Shown in pieces: positions 25,401-34,899 of a stretch of DNA of 64,000 nt (position 1 is its first letter; every line of letters begins with the position of its first letter). Below the pieces are notes generated by a model, which saw only the letters and a program-made list of their open reading frames with translations, had not been told where the DNA came from and did not search any database. The DNA is from Neckera pumila (lineage: Eukaryota > Streptophyta > Bryopsida > Hypnales > Neckeraceae): the NCBI GenBank assembly GCA_963969595.1, contig OZ018408.1, forward strand, positions 8,863,823 to 8,927,822, written 5' to 3'. Made by a program: the position numbers and the translations under genes.

Positions 25401-25483
25401 CGCATGGAGTCTCGTGCAGAGCAGAGCAGAGGAGAAACATTTACCTCATCGTCTTCAAGCAGCTTGATGAGGCCGGGATCCAT
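16419..25483 (-). CDS. TAF4: Transcription initiation factor TFIID subunit 4
   Basis: Seventeen exons: 25483-25445, 23575-23374, 23176-22830, 22559-22464, 22126-21866, 21683-21333, 21083-20646, 20368-20134, 19969-19693, 19114-19027, 18748-18613, 18174-18119, 17933-17877, 17620-17477, 17198-17136, 16889-16748, 16600-16419. The total is 3114 nt and 1037 residues, longer than Arabidopsis TAF4b. TAF4 pairs with TAF12 through a histone fold and scaffolds TFIID at polymerase II promoters. The start [17 protein letters not shown] matches plant TAF4. Next come a glutamine-rich stretch (110-145), an RST domain (163-228; [26 protein letters not shown]), long Gln/Pro/Ser-rich linkers, a [14 protein letters not shown] coiled coil, and the TAF4 C-terminal domain from about 760 ([69 protein letters not shown]). 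Intron 3 uses a GC donor (AAG|GCAAGT). The exon 8/9 junction is the least certain: the obvious donor CAG|GTACCT at 20117 breaks frame, so I used GCAG|GTGGCC. Confidence 0.93.
24410..25380. repeat. Three tandem ~350-370 bp repeats in TAF4 intron 1
   Basis: GATGCTCCTTAGCTACTCTG occurs at 24730 and 25101 (371 bp apart). CCTCCACGAA occurs near 24440, 24785 and 25157. GCACTCAATCCT or its variant GCGCTCAATCCC, followed by GCACTGTTGCACC-type sequence, occurs near 24605, 24952 and 25326. The final copy reaches to within about 70 bp of exon 1, so the repeats amplify sequence next to the start codon. Confidence 0.85.
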
Positions 25484-25605
25484 GGCATGGCCCGGTGGCA
25501 CACAGCAGGAGTGGCGATGGCGTGGGCAAGATGAGGCCGAATTCGGTGAGCGGGGAGATGTGTGTGAGCAGGGCTCGGGCGGAGCATACACGAACCAAGA
25601 GCTCC

Positions 25606-25618
25606 AAACCCTAAACCC
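25606..25618. promoter_or_regulatory. Telo-box in TAF4 5' leader
   Basis: AAACCCTAAACCC lies about 125 bp upstream of the TAF4 ATG, where plant telo-boxes are typically found. A regulatory role is inferred. Confidence 0.45.
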
Positions 25619-25699
25619 CTTGCCTGCCTCACACATATGCACCTGCCCAGCCTCGTCTTAATAAGAATCAGCCAAATGCCTCAGACGTTCATCTGCCCT

Positions 25700-27090
25700 T
25701 CAAAGCTCCGGTAAGTTAGGGCCGTCGGACGGCGGCAGGCGACGGCCGTCAGGTAAGTTACTAACACTATTTTTGAATCTCTCATGTCACAGTGCATTCT
25801 CCTAAAAAAACAAAGAAAAAGAAAAGTCCCCCTTGTCATTAGAGTTAATCGTAAAATGTGTGCAATGAGGGACCAAAACTGGAGTGTGAGAAAAATACAC
25901 GGACAAAACTCCTTGAAGCACCAAAATTGGATCTAATGGAGTTAATGTTTTGTTTTTTTGTACTATTGTTAGTTAAGTTTTCCTCTAACATCCTTAAGAA
26001 AGATTTAATTTATAAACCAATTGTCTTGGAGTGTATGATGAATTCTCCTATATCTAAGTTCCACAAAGCAAACTTGCAAGCCCTCAACTATTGAGTGGTC
26101 TAGCCAATTTTTGAAGGGCTGGCTCACTTTTTGATTGCTACAAGGTCATAGGTGGGCCCTCTGACCTCTACGGACCCTAAGACAGATGGACAAACTCCAA
26201 GTTCAAAGCATAGGTATAGATGCTTTACATGTTTCTGAAGTTGAGGTGATCAACCACATTATTACCATATCCTTGCCTTGTTGTTAAAATAGGCAGCGAA
26301 AAATTTATTGTTCAATACTAATGAATTAGGGTCCAAAATTTGTTTCTTTATTAACCCTAGAACGCCATGACTAGGTATCGTGGAAATCATTTTTTTTGTA
26401 CCGTGAATCATTTGCTTAAAGAAAACAAAAAAACACACATGAGAGATCAAACTTATTGTAGAAAACCTCTTCTAAAATTCTTTATCAACTATCAGACATT
26501 TTTAAGCCACCATGTCGTTATAGGATTAAAACACCAAGTTTTGTGGCAAAAATGCTAATTAGAGTGCTACAAGTCCAACTTCTCAAAATTAGCATCAATT
26601 GGGGGGGGGGCATCTACATAAAAAATTGTTTCTACAATCATTTGAATATACTAATTAATTGAAATGCAATTAATGACTTAATCAATAAAATGGGCAACAT
26701 AATATTTAGTAGCCTATAGTTGGACTGCCTTTCTTCCATGATATAGTGATGTGGAGTATTCTACATCATTTTTCAATGATTCCATCAAATATCAATGATT
26801 CCATCACATCATTCCTTAATATTCCACATCATTTGAGGAATGAAATGATGTAGAGTATTGTATACCTACCAGTAGCTACGAGAGGCAAGTGGCATTAAAT
26901 AAGATACTCATCATTATTGTACTAGGATAGCAACATTAGCACTATAGTGCTAAATATTTAATCAAAGTATAAAAATCCGCTTTGGTACTTTAAAAAATAA
27001 AATAAATCATTAGTCTTTTATTAAAAATCTAATTAAAAATCTTTAAAAATATAGATGGACTTTAAAAAATAGAATGGTGTCTGCAAAGAT
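25700..27090. other. Gene-free spacer between TAF4 and the methyltransferase gene
   Basis: No coding frame is supported. 26730-26870 holds several interleaved copies of TGATGTGG, CCACATCA and CAATGATTCCATCA, forming short overlapping palindromes. A run of ten G lies at about 26600. Confidence 0.45.
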
Positions 27091-27094
27091 GATA

Positions 27095-27406
27095 CATTAC
27101 ATAAATTTCAGCCCTCCAGAAGGCCGCTAAGGAATTGATTTTTAGGATCCCTGCAATGCAATTTCAGAATGAATAAAAAAGAAATTCTTAAAAGAATATT
27201 TCTTTTGGAAAAATAATATTCAAAATATTAAATAAAAATAAAAATAAAAATTCTGATGTGGCACTACTAGTTCCACATCAGCATCCAATTTAAAAAATAA
27301 TAAAAATAATAATAATAGTAATAATTTTTTAATTTTTTTTTTCCATAATTGCACCGGGCGGGTGTAGAACTCACGTCCTTCCGGAGGGCTGAATTTTTTT
27401 GTAATG
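27095..27406. mobile_element. MITE with TTCAGCCCTCCGGAAGG termini
   Basis: The left end CATTAC followed by TTCAGCCCTCCAGAAGG is inverted at the right end as CCTTCCGGAGGGCTGAA then GTAATG. It is about 312 bp. The interior holds a palindrome at 27253-27281 (CTGATGTGG facing CCACATCAG). Non-coding. Confidence 0.8.
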
Positions 27407-27948
27407 AAGATCTACAATAGAGCAAATCACTTGGGCATTTTGTAGTTAAGAACATGTTCAAATGATTTGAATTTGCACTTTCCTTCTTAATATATATATT
27501 AGAAATAATTGTAAAGTCACCTAAAATCCTTACTTATGTGGTGCCTCTTTCAATGCGTATTCTAAAAAGCATTTGAATTCTAATCCAATTTGAAGTTTTT
27601 GGAATCACAAAGTACGATTTTCTCCACTTGATTTTTTGTGGAATAACAACATGACATTATTACATGCAATCTAATCATATTGAGTTGTGGCTTCTTCCTA
27701 AATGAATGCTTAGGCCCTTTCTTGCAAAAAGTCAGGATCAAATTCATATTTGCACTACTCTTGGCACCACTTGAGGTGTTCATTTGTGTTTGATCCCCTC
27801 AAGTGGTGCAAGTTTGAGTTTAATTCCTCAAATGCAATGAAATTATATCATATATCATAAGAGTCCAATTTTTATTTCTTTTGTTTCAATGATTTAAATA
27901 CTTTGTGGTGGATAAAACTACTTAGCAGTGAGTTTCTCTTTAGAAGAG

Positions 27949-28259
27949 AAACGAGGCCAAAGAAGGGCCACGAGCTATCTTGGAGCTCCTAAGTTGGGAG
28001 CTTTGTTCCAACATAATATTCCTATGCCATATAGATTGCTGACATGGCGAGGACACTACCATTGCATCTACCACATTAGCAAATTGTTTAAAAATAATAA
28101 TAATAATTTTTTTCCAAAAGTAATAAAAATAATTCCAAAAATAGAATTTTCATTTTCATCTTTTCATTTTTTCATTTCCTTTTTTCATTTCCCAATGATG
28201 GGAACAATTTGTTCCTAATATGAGGAGCAACACTAAAACAGCCCTTTTTGGCCTCATTT
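27949..28259. mobile_element. MITE with AAACGAGGCCAAAGAAGGGC termini
   Basis: The left arm AACGAGGCCAAAGAAGGGC is inverted at 28241-28259 as GCCCTTTTTGGCCTCATTT. It is about 310 bp and has inner arms (GCTGACATGGC facing CCACATTAGC). The size and internal palindrome resemble those of the neighbouring element at 27095. Confidence 0.7.
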
Positions 28260-29100
28260 TTCTAATGGGCTATTTTGATTTGAATATTTTGACTTTTTTC
28301 ATGAACATTCATAAGAATCTTAAACAATCATAGATGTACTATACTAAATAAGCAAGAAACACATCTTCAATTGTTCAAAGAGTTTATATAGCTTCCTTTT
28401 CTTACAAACCCTCAATTAAAAATGTAATTTCTAAAAAATATCAAAACATTGACTGAACACGAGCAAATAGAGGCTTTGCCCTCCTTTTTTGCATTGCCCT
28501 CTGTGGGCAATATTACATATTAATTCCCCCCTAGAAATGTGTCATTCAGAAGGTGGCAAATTATTTTCCATAACCTCTTCCTTGAAGCATGAAATCTGTG
28601 CAATCGATTATGTATTAGATAACCGACGAGCCGTGGTAGCGGCGAGTAGGTTATCGGACATAACCAATTGTTCACTTTTCAATCACAACCTTTGATCTTC
28701 ATGATTCAAGGGTGTAGGAAGCAAGTTGAAAGGAGAGAAGGTTATGAGTTACAACTTGTAATGACAATGGTGATGGATTGCCAATGGGACGGTGCCACGT
28801 GAGTGTTGAAAACTCAACAACCGGTTATGGATTTTTCATTCATCAATCACATATTTCATTCATTTCTGAATGGGTGTTTACATAGAGCAATCGCCTGGTT
28901 GTTAGGAATTCTAACCCAAAAAAACAAGCATTCCTCGTTGGGCTCGTCTTTTTTGTCAACCTGTTTTTTGGGGTCAGAATTCCCATGAATATGGAACGCC
29001 CTCTTCCATAAAACTTGATGAAAATTGTCTTACGAAAAGGCCCAAACCCGCTGACCGAAGGCAACCGTCCCGCCCATCCCCGCGTCCCCATCCCAAACAC
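28260..29100. other. Upstream region of the methyltransferase gene
   Basis: There is no credible gene. A short inverted repeat (GATAACC facing GGTTATC) flanks a GC-rich GACGAGCCGTGGTAGCGGC patch at 28618-28652. GC content rises from about 29040, which suggests promoter and leader sequence. Confidence 0.35.
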
Positions 29101-29249
29101 GCGGGACCCCATGACCAAATGGACGCCATCCGACCGTCGCAGAAGGCAATGGCCACGATGAGGGGTTCGGTTTGCCAGCCCGCGATCATTTGCTTCTTCT
29201 TCTTGCCACAAGAAGGAAGGAAGCAAGCAAGCTCACGGCCGCAGCAGGC

Positions 29250-31653
29250 GTCCAATTCACGCGCACGTTTCGCCCAGATCATCGCATCTTCGAATTGTGC
29301 ATCTTCCCGGTACGTCCTCGTGTTCGATTTCACCTCTGCGCGTCGCAACAGGAATTTTTTCGACACCGATTTGGATTGCTGGAGGGCCGGAACCAAGAAG
29401 CTCTCGATCTTTGGTAGACTGTTGCTTGAATGGTTGCGTGTAAGGGTGGCTGGATGCCTGTGCCGGGCGTTTCGCGGTTGCTGTGCAGCTGAAGGGGTGA
29501 TCGGACAGGCATTGTGTCGTCATGTGCTTGGGGCAATGCTGGTGGCTAATCCTGCAGTCACCTTCTCTTGTCGCTCACTTTTCTTCGTGTAGGGCATCTT
29601 GGGACGAGGGTAATCATGTTGGCGAGATTCGGATGTATCCGATCCGATCCATCACAGGATTGCATACTCTGTGAAAATTTGTTTCTGTTTTTCTCCTTGG
29701 CTAACTGAGATTCGCTGTACAAGGTTTCAATTTCAAATTTGTCCTTGTGCTCCTATTTGTCATACGTTTCTTGCACTGATTGGTAATTCACATCCATAGT
29801 TCATTATTGAACTCATTCAATCGCTGACAGACCTCTTAACTGTTCGTGGCAGAAGAAATTGATATCCGAAATTCTCGTAGAGGAATGTGTTTGGCTTCTG
29901 AAGTGAGGGATTGGGAGTGGTGAAATTCGTATGGCTATCAATGACTGTTGATGATGAGTCAATTCCATGGGCTTTGAACCGTCACGTTTTCGAGAGGATT
30001 GTCAATGGAGGGGATCTTAAGAGTAGCTGTGGGATAAAGGGGGTTACGTGCCAGGGCTCGGAGATGAGGTCACTGTAGCAGACCGTCATCTTCCTCTGGT
30101 GTGTAGTTCTTATGCCAGTCGCCTTCACATTGCGCACTATCCTAGACGCAGCACGCAGCTTCGGGTACCGCTTAGTTGAGCTGACTCTTGATGATGCACC
30201 AATTGGTTTCAAGGACGGCGTTTTGGTTGGCGTTTTTTAACTGTCTTTTGGATATTTGCTGGTGAGGGCGTAGCCAGAAAGCGAAGCGATTGAATTTTGT
30301 CTTATCAGATATAAAAATGCCGCAATTTGGGTGGTACTGGGCACCTCCTACTTGTGTGTTCGCTTTGGTGCGATACTCGCAGGAGTAATGTCTCTCTGCG
30401 ATCGTTTGCCATTTAGACACTTTGGGCTGACGTTTAGTCTTTAAAGTTTATTTAAGCTGCTCTAATGCTGCTGAAGCTTTGTGACGATTGCTCTTTATGC
30501 TGGTTCTGATCTTCGTATATCCTCGCCTTTTGTTATATGAAAAAATTATAGCATGTACTGCGATGTGAAATCAATCCGTCAACTTGCTACTTCTTCCGAG
30601 CGTTCTGTTCTGAAAACTCTAGGGTTGGGTGATTGGTGTTTATCTGGATCACTCTGATTCATTGGAAAGAAAACACTATTGCCCACAACCTTGCAATTAG
30701 GTGAATTGGGTTCGCTATTCTCTTCTTGTAATCTTAACCAGTAACTACTCCAGCTAAAATTAGGAAATCCGATTTGGAAGCTAATAATAGTTGATTGCAG
30801 TAACTTTGGCAACATTGAGGGTATGATTTCTTCTTTTTATCGGCACATTTTGTTATCTTCCTTGAAGCTTTTTGAATGATTTATTTCACTCCTATAGCTA
30901 TGGCAGCGGCCTCTTTTGGTCATTTGGACACTGATTTGGGATCAACCTCTCGAGATTTATTATTCTTGAGCTTGTCAAACGAACTCAACAAAATTTGGTG
31001 TTGTGATGTAAGTTTTGCATCTTGGCACCGAATCTTGGTGATCGATCGTGTGTTTTTATTTGAACATTCTGCCTTCTCATCATCGTGTCTGTTACCTGTT
31101 CTTTTCTTGGTTAGTCGCTGTTTTTGACGAACGGTATCCCCTTCGGACGTGAGAAATCTCGATTGACAGCTTGGTGATTGATTGCGTTGAGATTGCTGTT
31201 TACTTCCTACAGTAAGTTCAGCGTTTCTTACATTCCTTGAGAAGATGGAGGTATTTGTGCATGGATCAGTTGGCAATCTCGCCTCAGTGTACTTCGCTTC
31301 CTTAGATCGATGTAATTGTTAAGCCTACGCTTTAAATAGTTTTCTCTCAAATACAGCAGAGCGATGTGCATGACGACTTGTCAATGGGTTTGTTCTTCAG
31401 AACTTTCTTCTGAAATTATTCCTGAGGACTTGTGAGGTAGTTTGAGCAATTATTTCTCCAGTGTTGCGAATCATGTGAAATCTGCTAGCAAATCGAACCC
31501 CTTCATGTTATCTTCCATTAAGAGAAAGGTGGTAGTGCTCAATCTGTTTTTGTTATTGCGGTTCACTGCAAGTGTTGATAGTAAGAAGCTGTTGACCAAG
31601 AAAGTGCTGTCTCATTTTCAGGTTTGAGGATTTTCTTTTCATGTAATTGAAGT
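29250..31653 (+). other. Probable spliced 5' leader of the methyltransferase gene
   Basis: Plausible non-coding leader exons end at CTTCCCG|GTACGT (about 29310) and GTTGCGT|GTAAGG (about 29440). An acceptor TTCGTGTAG lies at 29584-29592, and CATTTTCAG precedes the coding exon near 31620. No open frame in this span resembles a protein family. 29419-29600 is homologous to 63019-63192. The assignment is inferred from position and splice signals. Confidence 0.45.
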
Positions 31654-34600
31654 ATGACGAAAGGAAAGGGCCAGCCTCAAGCCTATGGTGATGAATCTTA
31701 CTGGGACAACAGATACAGTCAAGACGTTGGCTCGTTTGATTGGTACCAGCAGTATGCTGGTTTAGCCCCTCTTATCAATATGTATCTTCCCAAGACAGAC
31801 AATGTGATGATGGTTGGCTGCGGAAATGCAGGTTTGTGCCTGTCCAAGTTATATTTTCAAACTAGAGAGGTTATTTTGTACAAATTGGCTTATGCGGCAT
31901 GCCGTTAGAGTGAGTCATTATGAAACCATTTTGTTTTTGGAATAGCAGTTTGGGTTCGTAATGAGTACAGGATAGGTATGATAGAGGCACCTATTGTCAT
32001 TTTCCCTCCCGAAACTGGGTTTCAGACATTTCATTTACATTACATGAATTACAATTCGAGGTTTTATTGAAGGAAACTGTTACTCAAAAGGGTCCTTAAG
32101 GTTTCTTCCAAGAATAGGACTAGTGGACTTTATTGCATTTAAGTCCTGCGTACATTGAAAAGTATCATTTCATGAGTATCACTTCTTCCAAGCGTGCTTA
32201 GGGTACGGCACATGACCACTTTCTAAGCCATGTCGGATCACGCATTTGGCTGGTCTTAGATACGGTATCTCTTTAAGAGTTCTGAAGGGCAGGTGCTAGC
32301 TTGTGGGTTGTGGGGACAGTCATATCGGAGGACATGGTAAACGATGGCTATCAAAATATTATGAATATCGACATCTCTCAAGTTGTGATAAACGTCATGA
32401 TTGAGAAGTACAAGGACATGCCACAACTTCAGTGTAATTTTGCTTCCACCTTACGTCGGGTCGTTCATTAGCCGTTGCTTTACGTTACTTGAGGCTGCAG
32501 CGTATCTGTTTCAGAATTCCTGTTGTTCAACTAGAAGCACAAATGGTAATAGGAATCTTAGGTTTTCGCCTTTCATCAGTGCTCTTGATTACATTCATCT
32601 ATTTTTTCAGAAAGGATATAGTAATTTGGCAGAGGCGCTTACATGTTGCACATTTTGTTCCTGTGTCTACAGACCGAAGGATGGATGTTCGACAGTTGAC
32701 TTTTAATGACGGAGAATTTGATTCTGTGCTTGATAAAGGTGCTTGCTCTCTCACGTCAGTCTACTGTTTTTTGCATTCTAGGACTTCTAACAGACGGATG
32801 AGTCAATGAATTGTCCATAAGTTTGAAGAGCGTATAACTTAGATGTGTTATTAGACGTGACCGGTTTGCAGAGGGTTCTCTCAACATGAAGCTCAATATT
32901 TGTTACATCTGTTCCATCACCTTATGATTGACGCCACTATATTTCATTAGTCTCAAACCGACGCTATTTTCTTGGCAATATGTGCAGGCATGTTCGACTC
33001 ATTGATGGTAATGGTCTTTTTCCTTTGTATCAGTTTTCCTAACCAACTGGTTTTTTGTACGCGTTTGTGCTTACTGCACTGCGTTGCGGTTCTTATTAAG
33101 GAATATATTCCTGATATGTCAAATGATACCATGGCATGTACAACCTAGCAATCATGTTTTACAGTTGACTGCTTCACGGTTGACAACATGTTACTATGAA
33201 GTAGTGCGTGTAACTACATATGATACATCTTATATCGATTTTGTGGAAATTATGGGTTGTGAACTACGAGCTTGTTGCTAGTTGTATAGCAAGACCCTCC
33301 ACCTTATAGCATGCACTGGTCTGTTGGAGGTAGCAGTGCGGGTCTAGTGCTCCAACAAGTGCTGCATCCATGATTAAAGAGGTTCGCAGGTACATAATTC
33401 ATTTCTGTTGTATTTCTGTTATATTTTTTGGTCTGCATGTATTCCAACACTACTATTGACTTGTAGTTTCTACTGTTAATTTTTTAGGATTCCAATGGTC
33501 TCTGAAGAAAACCTATGAATAGTCAAGGAGTCAAAGATAGACGTTTCTGCTCGTCTTGATGTTCTGTGTTATATTGAATTTTGATTATCTACTTGCGTAT
33601 GTGTGACAATTGAAAGTAATCCTAATTCAGCTTGAAAGATTTTTCAAGCATAACTGTCCTCGTACTTGGTTCTTGTGCACCCACAACATTTAGCTCACCG
33701 GTGAGGCTGGTTGCAGGGTGTTGAAGCCAGGAGGTGTTTATATGCTTGTAAGTGTTTTTTGCATTGCTAAGCTTTTAAACATACAACATGTAAGTGCGTC
33801 ACTTTTGTACCAGGGACTTGCCAATGGGCAGTCACGCACCAAGGCGCTTCTGTAGGTCCATTGTGTATATATCTTTAACTTCGGTACATTCGTTTAGTTT
33901 CTTACATTATTATCTTGAGCAGATTACATATGGTGATCCACGGGTTCGATTCCCTCATTTGAAGAACGAGGAAGCTCCTTGGGAAATCAAACTGCATGTA
34001 ATACGTATGTTTTGCATCTTCTCTTGAATTTCTAATGTGCTCTTCTTTTGTCCTGTCCAGCATGATTGAATGTATCTAATTAGGCCACTTTTTACTAGAC
34101 AATGCTTGAAGGTTCTGTAATGAAGGCGCTGGATCTCTGGGTTTTTTGGTGTCTCACTATTTGGTGACCGTGGACTTTCTGAGGTTTTATGTTCTTGGAT
34201 AGGTACGATTGGACATTCTGATGTGTAGAACCACAAGATAGTTGTATTAGAGCTGGTTTGCACGTCTCTGGGTGTATTGATCTTATACCAGATATTAGCA
34301 AGCATTCGATTTTTGCTTAGCTTGTTTTCATAGTTAATGAATCATGATTTATGTCGCTGCAGCAAGACCTGGCTCCAAGAGGGCAAATGAGGGTACATCC
34401 CGGCCCATTACTGAACCTGTTCCTCTTGGAGATGACATGGCAATTGGACCGACATTCAGCCTTGAAGATCCTGATCTGCATTATGTTTATGTTTGTATTA
34501 AGGTGAGAAACCCATACCTTTCAGAGGTAAGTTCCTGTATGCTGGAAGGTATGCAGCTTTTACATCTGTTTAAGAGTATTATGAATCGTTCTATCCTAAT

Positions 34601-34705
34601 CAATTTCAGCCAGAAGAAAATACAGAAGTTAACCCTGGAAGACCTGGCCTATCCTCAGGGTCAAGTATTGTAACCGGAGGCTCTTGTGCTTCATATGTCA
34701 TCTAA
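31654..34705 (+). CDS. Class I SAM-dependent methyltransferase (EEF1AKMT4/METTL13-like)
   Basis: Nine exons: 31654-31831, 32320-32433, 32673-32738, 32988-33007, 33337-33389, 33717-33747, 33923-34004, 34363-34502, 34610-34705. All join in frame to 259 residues, typical of the small single-domain plant relatives of EEF1AKMT4/METTL13, which in animals methylate lysines of elongation factor eEF1A. Landmarks are ESYWDNRYSQ and FDWYQQY near the N-terminus, SAM motif I VGCGNA (54-59), MNIDISQVVI, acidic motif MDVRQLTF, FDSVLDKGMFDSLM, RVLKPGGVYMLITYGDPRVR and the C-terminal EDPDLHYVYVCIK. The SAM fold is clear; substrate is inferred from family only. The start is preceded by an intron acceptor in the leader. 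The last exon may differ: a donor at ATT|GTAACC and acceptor CACAG near 34785 would swap the tail for one ending KRPEKRLSEKRLSEKK. Confidence 0.9.
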
Positions 34706-34785
34706 GTTTCTTTGAAAACAAACGAATGTTTACACATGGAAGCTGAAGTTGTTTAATTTGGGAGATTTTCTGCATAACGTCACAG

Positions 34786-34857
34786 GAAGGTAGCGCTGTT
34801 GCAGCTAAACGCCCAGAGAAGAGATTATCAGAAAAGAGGCTATCAGAAAAGAAGTAA
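34786..34857 (+). other. Possible alternative last exon of the methyltransferase gene
   Basis: After CGTCACAG, an in-frame stretch encodes EGSAVAAKRPEKRLSEKRLS then EKK and a stop. This is a very basic tail with a repeated RLSEK unit. It joins in phase to a GTAACC donor inside the preceding exon. It could be an alternative or the true terminal exon. Confidence 0.4.
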
Positions 34858-34899
34858 TTCACTGTCTCCGAATGGTCAGCACAAGCACAAGTACTAACA

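Noticed and set aside
29119..29592. 157-codon frame upstream of the methyltransferase
   Set aside because: It overlaps equally long frames on the other strand, contains plausible splice sites and matches nothing known; it is better read as leader sequence.
33936..33960. tRNA-like T-loop (GGTTCGATTCC)
   Set aside because: It is inside a methyltransferase exon encoding GDPRVRFPHL; no acceptor stem or D-arm can be built around it.
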